Of a DNA stretch of 64,000 nucleotides, positions 1 to 7,135 are shown in pieces (position 1 is the stretch's first letter; each line of letters opens with the position of its first letter). The stretch lies in assembly GCF_005048205.1 (NCBI RefSeq), contig NZ_SUMF01000002.1, positions 62,001-126,000 of the forward strand, written 5' to 3'. The notes under the pieces were generated by a model. The model saw only the letters and a program-made list of their open reading frames with translations. It had not been told where the DNA came from and made no database searches. Position numbers and translations under genes: made by a program. This DNA comes from Chitiniphilus eburneus. GTDB taxonomy: Bacteria; Pseudomonadota; Gammaproteobacteria; Burkholderiales; Chitinibacteraceae.

Positions 1-120
1 GACGTGCGCGACTACGCCGAAAAGCAGGGCATCAGCGAGAACGAAGCCTTGCAGCAAGGCATGGAGAGCAAATCCATCGAATTCGTGCGCAAGGGTGCGC
101 AGGTGTACCACAAGGAATGA
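1..120 (+). CDS. thiC: Phosphomethylpyrimidine synthase ThiC, C-terminal end (partial)
   Basis: The window opens inside a plus-strand frame that reads [11 protein letters not shown] near its start and ends [12 protein letters not shown] before a TGA. This matches the extreme C-terminus of ThiC, the radical SAM enzyme that turns 5-aminoimidazole ribotide into hydroxymethylpyrimidine phosphate for thiamine synthesis. Only 39 residues are present. The radical SAM cysteines and any upstream thiamine riboswitch lie outside the window, so identity rests on the tail motif alone. Two GC-rich hairpins follow the stop codon. Confidence 0.8.
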   Translation, partial: DVRDYAEKQGISENEALQQGMESKSIEFVRKGAQVYHKE

Positions 121-129
121 TCCGTTACG

Positions 130-200
130 GCGGGCGGACCACCGCCCGCTGCGCGGATGTAATACCAGATGGCGGCGCGGGGATTGAAATCGCGCCGCCA
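130..200 (+). terminator. Two GC-rich hairpins after thiC
   Basis: Two perfect inverted repeats follow the thiC stop: GCGGGCGG at 130-137 with CCGCCCGC at 142-149 (4-base loop), and TGGCGGCGCG at 170-179 with CGCGCCGCCA at 191-200 (11-base loop). Neither has a T-run, so they may stabilise or end the transcript by a factor-dependent route rather than act as classical intrinsic terminators. Confidence 0.45.
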
Positions 201-621
201 ACATCTATCTATTATCAATAACCCTCGCCCGCACTCGGCCCGATCACCCTTCAGCCAGGACAGCTCAGTTCAATACCGATCAACCACCTGCCCACCCAAC
301 CCGACATCGCCCCGTCGGTCAAGCATTTTCCCTCTGTTCGCTAAAAACATGTATGCTACGCGGTTGGCATCGGGTCACATCCAGACCCTGCCCAGCCTTG
401 ACCCGCAGTCCACAAGCCCTTCCGCCACTCTGGCCTGCGCCGCTCACCCCCTCGAGCCGCGCTTCCCTTGATGCCCCCGCGCTTGTAGCGCCAAGCCCTT
501 TTCGGCAAGGCCAAGCCCTGTCAACCAAGGCTTGTACGTCGCATCCGGCTGCCCGGTTGCGGCTTTTCCAACTCGTTGATTGTCCCGGCGCGCGCTCGCG
601 CCGCAAGACACGGAGAACCAC
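201..621. other. Gene-free stretch upstream of infA
   Basis: About 420 bases lack a convincing gene: frames that stay open here have no family resemblance and no good ribosome site. The sequence TATGCT near 352-357 could be a -10 element for infA, which would give a leader of more than 250 bases. IF-1 genes can be cold-regulated through long leaders, but nothing here proves that. Confidence 0.3.
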
Positions 622-882
622 ATGGCAAAAGAAGGCACTATCCAGTTCGACGGTACCGTCACCGAAGTCCTGCCCGAATCGCGCTTTCGCGTCACGCTGG
701 AAAACGGCGTCGTCGTGCTCGCTTATGGCTCCGGCAAAATGAAAAAGCACCACATCCGCGTGCTGGCCGGCGACCGTGTCACGGTCGAAATGTCGCCCTA
801 CGATCTGACCAAGGGCCGTATCACCTTCCGTTACGCCACCGCGCCGACCGGATTCTCACCCCCGCCGATGCGCCGCCGCTGA
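622..882 (+). CDS. infA: Translation initiation factor IF-1 (second-type paralogue)
   Basis: The 86-residue product begins [11 protein letters not shown] and carries the S1/OB-fold signature of IF-1 ([17 protein letters not shown] at about residues 11-27, then [13 protein letters not shown] and [11 protein letters not shown]). IF-1 binds the 30S A site with IF-2 and IF-3 during initiation. The ATG at 622 was chosen because the family starts with MAKE; an in-frame GTG/ATG further upstream would add non-homologous residues. It ends with an unusual proline/arginine tail (PPPMRRR) about 14 residues beyond the usual end of the family. It stands alone rather than in a ribosomal protein operon, as is common for the extra betaproteobacterial infA copy. 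Confidence 0.93.
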   Translation: MAKEGTIQFDGTVTEVLPESRFRVTLENGVVVLAYGSGKMKKHHIRVLAGDRVTVEMSPYDLTKGRITFRYATAPTGFSPPPMRRR

Positions 883-914
883 GTGGCCACGGCTTTGAAA
901 TTTTAGGAAATCAT

Positions 915-1100
915 TTGATCGCAGTACACCAACTCCAGCCCGGCGACTACGTCACCGAGCAGATCGATGGCCGGGCCATGCGCCTGGACATCATCGCCAT
1001 CGTGCCGCAGGGGCGCCAGGTGGAAGTCACCTTCCGTTCGCCCCTCGGCCTGAGCCGCGCCAACTATCTGGCCACCGCCTGCATGGCGGCGCAGCGCTGA
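915..1100 (+). CDS. Small uncharacterised protein with TTG start
   Basis: A 61-residue frame begins at a TTG 32 bases after infA, preceded by AGGAAA at a suitable distance. The product starts LIAVHQLQPGDYVTEQIDG and continues with alternating hydrophobic residues (MRLDIIAIV, QVEVTFRSPL), which would suit a small beta-rich domain. I recognise no family. It is probably co-transcribed with infA. No ATG lies at a sensible place in this frame, so the gene call depends on the TTG and its ribosome site; it could be a spurious frame. Confidence 0.4.
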   Translation: MIAVHQLQPGDYVTEQIDGRAMRLDIIAIVPQGRQVEVTFRSPLGLSRANYLATACMAAQR

Positions 1101-1363
1101 GCACCTGATCGAAACGACTGCCGCACGCCGCGAACAATGCGCGGAATCAGGCCCCGGCAATGCCGGGCGCGTCGCGGTAACGACATGCCAGAATCGGCGT
1201 CCCCTGGTTGACGCCCCCTCTCACCCGGCGCGAAGTGATTCCAGCACTTGCAATGGCCGCCACTCGGCAACAGCGCACCCCATCGGGCAGCATGCCCGCT
1301 AATCCGTTGATTCCGCTATACTTCCGCGCCCCAGGGTTACACCCTTAGCCGCCCGGAAGTCGC

Positions 1364-3337
1364 ATGAGCCTGCCCGTCCATCATCTGGAACTGCTTTCTC
1401 CCGCCAAGACCGTCGAGATCGGCCGCGAAGCCATCCTGCACGGCGCCGACGCGGTGTATATCGGCGGCCCCAGCTTCGGCGCGCGGCACAACGCCTGTAA
1501 CGAGGTGAGCGAAATCGCCGAACTGGTGCGCTTTGCCCACCGCTACCATGCGCGCATCTTCGTCACGCTCAACACCATCCTGCACGACAGCGAACTGGCA
1601 CCCGCGCGCAAGCTGGTACACCAGCTCTACGACGCCGGCGTCGATGCACTGATCGTGCAGGACATGGGCCTGCTCGAACTCGACATCCCGCCCATTCAGC
1701 TGCACGCCTCCACGCAATGCGACATCCGCAGCGTGGACAAAGCGCGCTTCCTGGCCGACTCGGGCTTCTCGCAAGTGGTACTGGCACGCGAACTGACGCT
1801 GAACCAGATCCGCGACGTGCGCAACGCGCTACCGGCCGATACCACCATCGAGTTCTTCATCCACGGTGCGCTGTGCGTTGCGTTTTCCGGCCAGTGCAAC
1901 ATCAGCCATGCCGATACCGGGCGCAGTGCCAATCGCGGTGACTGCTCGCAGGCCTGTCGGCTGCCGTACACGCTGACCGACGGCCAGGGCCGCGTGGTCG
2001 CCTACGACAAGCATCTCTTGTCGATGAAGGACAACGACCAGAGCACCAACCTCGAAGCCCTGATCGATGCCGGCGTCCGTTCGTTCAAGATCGAAGGTCG
2101 CTACAAGGACATGGGCTACGTCAAGAACATCACCGCCCATTACCGCCTGCTACTCGACCAGATCCTGGCGCGGCGGCCTGAGCTGGCACGCGCTTCCAGC
2201 GGGCGCACCGACATCCTGTTCACGCCCGATGTGGACAAAAACTTCCATCGCGGCCATACCGACTACTTCGTCACCGGGCGCAAGGAAAACATCGGCGCCT
2301 TCGATTCGCCCAAGTACGTTGGCGTCACCCTCGGTCACGTCACCCGGCTCGGCCCCAAGTGGTTCGAACTGGATAGCGCCGAACCACTGGCCAACGGCGA
2401 TGGCCTCAACTACATGAAGAAACGTGAAGTGGTCGGCGTGCAGGCCAACGTCGTCGAGCGGGTCGGTGCGGGTGAAACCGGCACCCTCTGGCGCATCTTC
2501 CCCAACGAAGCGATGACGCAACTGGAAGGGCTGAAAGTCGGCCTCGCCATCAACCGCAATCGCGATCACGCGTGGGAAAAGGCACTGACGCAGAAATCGT
2601 CCGAGCGCCGTATCGGTGCATGGCTTGCGCTAAGCGAAACCGACAACGGTCTGGCGCTGACCATGACCGACGAAGATGGCATCGCCGTCACCGTGCAGGC
2701 CGCATTGACCCTGGAACCCGCCAAGGACCCGCAGCGGGCCGAAACCACATTGCGCGAACAGCTCGGCAAACTGGGCAATACCGCATTCACCGCGCACGAC
2801 GTGACGCTGGCGCTCAGCCAACCGTGGTTTGTGCCGGCCGGTGCGCTCAACGCATTGCGGCGCGATACGGTGGAGCAACTGGAGGCCGCGCGCGTTGCCG
2901 CCTGGATGCGCCCGCCGCGCAAGGCCGAAGTACAACCACCGGTTCCCTACCCCGAAACCTCGCTGTCCTTCCTCGCCAACGTCTACAACGACGCCGCGCG
3001 CGCTTTCTACACCCGCCACGGCGTACAACTGATCGCCGCCGCCTACGAAGCACACCAGGAGCCGGGCGAAGTCAGCCTGATGATCACCAAGCACTGCCTG
3101 CGCTTCTCCTACAATCTTTGCCCCAAGCAGGCCAAGGGCGTGATCGGCGTGAAAGGCCAGGTACGCGCCGAACCGATGACGCTCAAGAGCGGCAACGACA
3201 GCTACACCCTCAAGTTCGACTGCAAACCGTGCGAGATGCACGTGATCGGCAAGATCAAGCCACACATCTTTCACGCCGCGCCGCCGTCGATCATCCCCGC
3301 GCATCCCATCACGTTCCACAAGACCCGGCCCACCTGA
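1364..3337 (+). CDS. rlhA: 23S rRNA hydroxylase RlhA (peptidase U32 family)
   Basis: The 657-residue protein has the length and two-part layout of E. coli RlhA (YdcP), which is needed for 5-hydroxycytidine at 23S rRNA position 2501. The N-terminus (HHLELLSPAKTVEIGREAI) starts a TIM-barrel-like U32 domain. The family signature appears at about residues 165-180 (EFFIHGALCVAFSGQC), followed by cysteines in GDCSQACR that the family uses with others for an iron centre. Near the end, KFDCKPCEMHVIG supplies another cysteine pair. The protein is not expected to be a peptidase despite its family name. It stands alone; TATACT at about 1316-1321 could be part of its promoter. Confidence 0.9.
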   Translation: MSLPVHHLELLSPAKTVEIGREAILHGADAVYIGGPSFGARHNACNEVSEIAELVRFAHRYHARIFVTLNTILHDSELAPARKLVHQLYDAGVDALIVQDMGLLELDIPPIQLHASTQCDIRSVDKARFLADSGFSQVVLARELTLNQIRDVRNALPADTTIEFFIHGALCVAFSGQCNISHADTGRSANRGDCSQACRLPYTLTDGQGRVVAYDKHLLSMKDNDQSTNLEALIDAGVRSFKIEGRYKDMGYVKNITAHYRLLLDQILARRPELARASSGRTDILFTPDVDKNFHRGHTDYFVTGRKENIGAFDSPKYVGVTLGHVTRLGPKWFELDSAEPLANGDGLNYMKKREVVGVQANVVERVGAGETGTLWRIFPNEAMTQLEGLKVGLAINRNRDHAWEKALTQKSSERRIGAWLALSETDNGLALTMTDEDGIAVTVQAALTLEPAKDPQRAETTLREQLGKLGNTAFTAHDVTLALSQPWFVPAGALNALRRDTVEQLEAARVAAWMRPPRKAEVQPPVPYPETSLSFLANVYNDAARAFYTRHGVQLIAAAYEAHQEPGEVSLMITKHCLRFSYNLCPKQAKGVIGVKGQVRAEPMTLKSGNDSYTLKFDCKPCEMHVIGKIKPHIFHAAPPSIIPAHPITFHKTRPT

Positions 3338-3485
3338 ACGGGCATAACGCCCTGCCCGCGATGCCGGGCCTTCCAGCGCGGTGCGCACCGGCCCGGTAAT
3401 CGGATAGCGCGAAGCACGGCAACTTGCGGCCTCAAAACCACGAGAAGCCCCCCGTGCCGATCATGGATCACCCGGGCTTCGGCCT

Positions 3486-3860
3486 TCACGACGGCGTCTG
3501 GAGCCGCCCCCGGGCGATGCACGCCCGCCTCCGCGCGTCGTGGCATAGCCAGTACGGCTGCGCCGCCACAGGTGGATCATTCGCGATGTCGCCTCCCGCG
3601 GACAGCACCCAGCGTGGGCGTGGCGGAAAGAACCAGCCGATCACCTGCACCGTCGCCAATACTCCCAGCTCCGTCGCGGCCAACAGCGGCAACCAGCCCG
3701 AGTCCAACGTGCACCCCGCCAGGCCCAGCAGTATCGCGCATCCCACCACCTGCAACACCGCCAGCGAGAACACCACGGCGTGCAATGTCGCCTTCATCCC
3801 GCCGCACAATCCAAAAAATGCGTTGAAATGCACCCAAATACTCGCGCGACCGCTATCCAC
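3486..3860 (-). CDS. Small membrane protein of unknown function
   Basis: The start is a GTG preceded by GAGGAG at 8 bases, a strong ribosome site that argues for a real gene. The 124-residue product has two hydrophobic stretches (about residues 25-47, LHAVVFSLAVLQVVGCAILL, and about 53-76, with PLLAATELGVLATVQVIGWF) separated by a short loop, then a polar arginine-rich tail of about 45 residues. This suggests an inner-membrane hairpin with a cytoplasmic tail. I recognise no family. It faces the repressor gene across a 388-base gap that holds operator-like repeats, so it might belong to the same phage-derived block. Confidence 0.5.
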   Translation of the reverse strand: MDSGRASIWVHFNAFFGLCGGMKATLHAVVFSLAVLQVVGCAILLGLAGCTLDSGWLPLLAATELGVLATVQVIGWFFPPRPRWVLSAGGDIANDPPVAAQPYWLCHDARRRACIARGRLQTPS

Positions 3861-4248
3861 AGGCAGTTCTCCTCAGCATGCAACGTAAAGCCGACGCCAA
3901 CCTGTCCGGTATAAATTTAACCCTAAAGGTGAAAGTATTTCACGGATGCGAGGTGGCCATGGCGGATGGCCCCTGGCAATCAGCAATGCAGGAAGCCGAC
4001 GTCAAACCCATAAAACCCGGGCGCTAGCGGCGATTTTGCTTCACCGCTCTCACTTTGTCTTCAAGGCTTGATTCAGCGAAAGTATACCCGCAGGGATAAA
4101 AAATACAACGAAAGCGTTGCGTAATACTTTGCCCTGAAGGTATATTTTCCCCCCGTATTTCGCGGATTTTACCTGTAGGTAGTCATCCAGCCCTGCGTCA
4201 GCCTGGGTTCCTCGAAGCGGGCCATGCCTTTGTATGGGGGGTTTTGGT
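3861..4248. other. AT-richer gene-free stretch with operator-like sites
   Basis: No supported gene is found between the small membrane protein and the 3' end of the repressor gene. The stretch is lower in GC than its surroundings and carries two 12-bp motifs that match those between the repressor and its divergent partner (4085-4096 and 4170-4181). It may be a promoter region left after loss of neighbouring phage genes. Confidence 0.4.
4085..4181. promoter_or_regulatory. Two distal operator-like motifs
   Basis: TACCCGCAGGGA (4085-4096) and TACCTGTAGGTA (4170-4181) are near-palindromes that resemble the two motifs between the divergent regulator genes at 4959-4986. The second has perfect 5-base arms TACCT/AGGTA. 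They lie downstream of the repressor gene. I infer they are binding sites for the repressor or its divergent partner. Confidence 0.4.
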
Positions 4249-4935
4249 TCACCGCTGGCGGCGTGGCGTCCAGCTACCGACCACGGTGCCGTGCAACACC
4301 GCGTCTTCTGGCAACCGCATCACCCGATCGGGGAAAGCGGGATTCAGAGTAAGCAGGAACTTGCCCTCGGGAGTGATATGCAAACGCTTGAACATCGTGA
4401 GATCGCCAACCGTCACCACCACATCGTCGCCATGGCGGCTGACGACAGCGGGATCGACGAACAGCAGTTCGGCATCGCGGTAATCCGGCATCATGGCGTC
4501 GCCCACGTGCCGCAACGAGAACGCGTGCACACTGCATTCGGCCGGACACGCCAGCCACTCCACCTGCTCCTGCGTGGCTTTGGGCAAGGCATCCTGGTCG
4601 ATCTGGGTCACCGCGTCCCAGGTCAGCAAGGGTACCCAGCGTTGCGCCAGCTCGGTGGACAGGTCCGCCGAATAGCCAGCGGGAACCTCACGCACATGCT
4701 GCGTGGCATTGCCCTGATCGAACCAGCCATAAGGCAGGCTGAGCTTGGCTTCGAACTCCCGCGCCAGGCCTTCTCCCAGGTTCTTGCGCTCTTTACCTTT
4801 CGCCTTCAGCAACCGGTAAAGATAACTCGACTGCCGCCCCAGTGCCGCGGCCAGCCGGGCGGATTTCCCGCCAAAGCGTGGATCGGTATCGAGCAGTTCC
4901 TGTAGCCGTTCCCGGCGGATGTCATAGAGGTTCAT
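4249..4935 (-). CDS. Phage CI-type repressor with degenerate S24 peptidase domain
   Basis: The 228-residue product starts MNLYDIRRERLQELL; I chose this ATG over one six codons upstream because it fits the helix-turn-helix start. Residues about 8-45 form the DNA-binding domain (GGKSARLAAALGRQSSYLYR). The C-terminal half has the fold signature of LexA/CI S24 peptidases, but the catalytic GDSM motif reads GDAMMP: serine is replaced by alanine (codon GCC near 4495). The lysine of the dyad appears retained in TMFKRL. Self-cleavage should therefore be lost, giving a repressor that cannot be removed by RecA-stimulated cleavage. It is divergent from a Cro/YdaS-like gene with operator-like repeats between them. 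Confidence 0.82.
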   Translation of the reverse strand: MNLYDIRRERLQELLDTDPRFGGKSARLAAALGRQSSYLYRLLKAKGKERKNLGEGLAREFEAKLSLPYGWFDQGNATQHVREVPAGYSADLSTELAQRWVPLLTWDAVTQIDQDALPKATQEQVEWLACPAECSVHAFSLRHVGDAMMPDYRDAELLFVDPAVVSRHGDDVVVTVGDLTMFKRLHITPEGKFLLTLNPAFPDRVMRLPEDAVLHGTVVGSWTPRRQR

Positions 4936-4958
4936 CCGCGAATTACACACCAATCCAT

Positions 4959-4986
4959 TACCGCAGGGTAAGTCTGCCTGTGGGTA
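4959..4986. promoter_or_regulatory. Paired operator-like motifs between divergent regulators
   Basis: TACCGCAGGGTA (4959-4970) and TGCCTGTGGGTA (4975-4986) have centres 16 bases apart in the 84-base gap between the repressor and its divergent partner. With the two distal sites they fit a loose consensus TACCtGtAGGTA. This position is where CI/Cro operators would overlap both promoters. Confidence 0.5.
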
Positions 4987-5019
4987 TCAGTCACGCCCTT
5001 CGACTAGGGGTCGATCATC

Positions 5020-5307
5020 ATGCTGTTAGGGGAATATCTGAGGCATTACCGGGGGGCGGCCAAGGCCTTGGCCGAACGGATAGGCACCTCGCCCGAATAC
5101 CTGTGGCACCTGGCCAGCGGCCGCAAGAAATGCCCCGATGTCACGCTGTGCATTGCCATCGAGCGCGCGTCCGGCGGGCAGGTGCGCTGCGAGGAACTAC
5201 GCCCCACCGTCGATTGGGATTACCTACGCAATGGTGGCAGATCACAAGTGATGCGCACCACGCCGCTGCGGCGCCGCCAACAGGAGGCGCCGCTGGACGA
5301 AGACTAA
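5020..5307 (+). CDS. YdaS/Cro-like helix-turn-helix regulator
   Basis: The 95-residue product starts LLGEYLRHYRGAAKALAE and contains a compact helix-turn-helix (AKALAERIGTSPEYLWHLASG, residues about 14-34) followed by CPDVTLCIAIERASGG, the pattern of YdaS-type Cro proteins that sit opposite a CI repressor. It is transcribed away from the repressor gene and shares its operator region, which fits the lysis/lysogeny switch of a phage. No other phage genes follow: its stop overlaps that of the convergent glutathione transferase by 4 bases, so this is a relic or a domesticated switch. YdaS proteins are also known as antitoxin-like regulators; no toxin is evident here. Confidence 0.75.
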   Translation: MLLGEYLRHYRGAAKALAERIGTSPEYLWHLASGRKKCPDVTLCIAIERASGGQVRCEELRPTVDWDYLRNGGRSQVMRTTPLRRRQQEAPLDED

Positions 5308-6005
5308 CCGCGCTTGACGGTGCCGGCGTCCTGCCCGAACAGAACCTTCTTTTCCGCCTCATCCATCGGCTTGGGCGGGTTGATCTGCGCCGCCAGCGCG
5401 TAGGCGCGCTGGGTGGCGGGGCGGGCGGCGATGGCGTCGAACCAGCGCTTCAGGTTGGGATAATCCTCCAGCTTCTGGCCCTGGTTCTGGTACGGCACCA
5501 CCCAGGGATAGCTGGCGATGTCGGCGATGGAATAATCGCCGGCCAGGAACTCGCGGTCGGCCAGGCGCTTGTCCATCACCGCGTACAGCCGCGAGGTTTC
5601 CTTCACGTAGCGCTCGATGGCGTAGGGCAGCTTTTCGGGCGCGTACTGGCTGAAATGGTGATTCTGCCCAGCCATCGGCCCCAGCCCGCCCATCTGCCAG
5701 AACAGCCACTGGATGGCCTCGTTGTGCCCGCGCAGGTCGGACGGGATCAGCTTGCCGGTCTTGTCCGCCAGGTACAGCAGGATGGCGCCCGACTCGAACA
5801 GCGGGATCGGCGCACCGCCATCGGCCGGCGCCTGATCGACGATGGCGGGAATACGGTTGTTCGGGGCAATCTGGAGAAAGGCAGGATCGAACTGCTCGCC
5901 CTTGCCGATATTCACCGGATGAATGCGGTATTCCAGGCCCGTTTCTTCCAGGAACAAGGTGATCTTGTGGCCGTTGGGGGTGGTCCAGTAATGAAGGTCG
6001 ATCAT
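5304..6005 (-). CDS. Glutathione S-transferase, Nu/YfcG-like
   Basis: The 233-residue product starts MIDLHYWTTPNGHKITLFLEE. The TPNGHK motif marks the Nu-class/YfcG-YghU group, which use glutathione or glutathione disulfide and act mainly as disulfide-bond reductases. The thioredoxin-like domain includes NNRIPAIVD with the cis-proline (about residues 50-60) and the ESGAI motif that grips the gamma-glutamyl group; the helical C-terminal domain has DYSIADIASYPWV. The ATG at 6005 has GGAG upstream; an earlier ATG at 6071 would add 22 unrelated residues. It is convergent with the phage-like regulator and divergent from the 5'-nucleotidase. The protein is cytosolic; its physiological substrate cannot be told from sequence. 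Confidence 0.88.
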   Translation of the reverse strand: MIDLHYWTTPNGHKITLFLEETGLEYRIHPVNIGKGEQFDPAFLQIAPNNRIPAIVDQAPADGGAPIPLFESGAILLYLADKTGKLIPSDLRGHNEAIQWLFWQMGGLGPMAGQNHHFSQYAPEKLPYAIERYVKETSRLYAVMDKRLADREFLAGDYSIADIASYPWVVPYQNQGQKLEDYPNLKRWFDAIAARPATQRAYALAAQINPPKPMDEAEKKVLFGQDAGTVKRG

Positions 6006-6084
6006 GATTTGCTCCGAAAGGATGGCGGCAGGCCGGAATTGGCTTTGTCGTACACTGCGAACAGTTTGCAACCGGATTCAGATA

Positions 6085-6981
6085 ATGCCGTTCTCTCTCG
6101 ATAACAAGCTGGTGGTGGCAATTTCCTCGCGCGCGCTATTCGACTTCGAAGAGGAGAACCGCATTTTCGAAGCCGGCGATGCACAGCGTTACATGTCGGT
6201 GCAACTGGAACGGCTGGAGCAGATCGCGCAACCCGGCGTGGCATTGCCGCTGGTGCAGAAGCTGCTGGCCTTCAACACCGCCGATGCGCACCGGGTGGAA
6301 GTGGTGATCGTTTCGCGCAACGATCCGGTCAGCGGGCTGCGGGTGTTCAATTCCGCCAAGGCCAGCGGGCTGAAGCTGGAGCGCGGCGTGTTCACCCAGG
6401 GCCGCGAGCCGTACCGTTACCTGCGCCCGCTCAACGCCAACCTGTTCCTCTCCGCCAACGATGCCGACGTGCGTACCGCGCTGGACAACGGTTTTCCGGC
6501 CGCGCATGTCTATCCCGATTCGATACATGCCGCCACCGAGCACCCCAACGAAGTACGCATCGCCTTCGACGGCGACGCCGTGCTGTTCTCCGATGAGGCC
6601 GAGCGCGTGTTCCAGCGCGACGGGCTGGAAACGTTCCACGCGCACGAAGCCAGCCACTCGCGCGAGCCGCTCAGCGCCGGGCCGTTCAAATCGTTCCTCG
6701 AAGCACTGCACCGTCTGCAACAGGCCGACGCACCGATGCATATCCGCACCGCCCTCGTCACCGCGCGCAGCGCCCCCGCGCACGAACGCGCCATCCGCAC
6801 GCTGATGAGCTGGAACATCCACGTAGACGAAGCACTATTCCTCGGCGGCCTGGAAAAAGGCCCGTTCCTGGCCGAGTTCGAGCCGGACTTCTTCTTCGAC
6901 GACCAGACCGGCCACTGCCTATCTGGCGCCCGCGTCGGCCCCACCGGCCAGGTTCTGGGGGGCATCGTCAACCAGGGTTGA
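6085..6981 (+). CDS. Cytosolic 5'-nucleotidase (NT5C1-like family)
   Basis: The 298-residue product starts MPFSLDNKLVVAISSRALFD, a layout shared with bacterial members of the cytosolic 5'-nucleotidase 1 family. It carries RIAFDGDAVLFSDEAERVF (about residues 153-171), the family's acidic catalytic motif, and later FFFDDQTGH, the second acidic cluster. Members dephosphorylate nucleoside monophosphates, mainly AMP or IMP in animals; the bacterial substrate is less certain. The ATG at 6085 was chosen because the conserved start PFSLDNKLV follows it. The gene is divergent from the glutathione transferase and ends just before a 7-bp tandem repeat. Confidence 0.82.
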   Translation: MPFSLDNKLVVAISSRALFDFEEENRIFEAGDAQRYMSVQLERLEQIAQPGVALPLVQKLLAFNTADAHRVEVVIVSRNDPVSGLRVFNSAKASGLKLERGVFTQGREPYRYLRPLNANLFLSANDADVRTALDNGFPAAHVYPDSIHAATEHPNEVRIAFDGDAVLFSDEAERVFQRDGLETFHAHEASHSREPLSAGPFKSFLEALHRLQQADAPMHIRTALVTARSAPAHERAIRTLMSWNIHVDEALFLGGLEKGPFLAEFEPDFFFDDQTGHCLSGARVGPTGQVLGGIVNQG

Positions 6982-7000
6982 GGCGGGAAAAGGGCGGTGT

Positions 7001-7077
7001 GAGGTGTGAGGTGTGAGGTGTGAGGTGTGAGGTGTGAGGTGTGAGGTGTGAGGTGTGAGGTGTGAGGTGTGAGGGGT
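7001..7077. repeat. 7-bp tandem repeat, GAGGTGT units
   Basis: Ten uninterrupted copies of GAGGTGT run from 7001 to 7070, followed by a variant GAGGGGT. The array lies between two convergent genes (5'-nucleotidase and DUF2252). The unit is not a multiple of three and no gene spans it. A related motif (CTCCTCACTCCTCAC) appears at about 7125-7139, at the DUF2252 stop. Copy number should be unstable, so it could serve as a strain marker. Confidence 0.95.
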
Positions 7078-7135
7078 AACGTCAAAAACAACAGCCACGG
7101 CGCAAGGTTTTGACGCTGCCTTTACTCCTCACTCC

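Noticed and set aside
7001-7077. Possible CRISPR array
   Set aside because: The 7-bp units have no spacers, and no cas genes are present. No CRISPR array was seen anywhere in the window.
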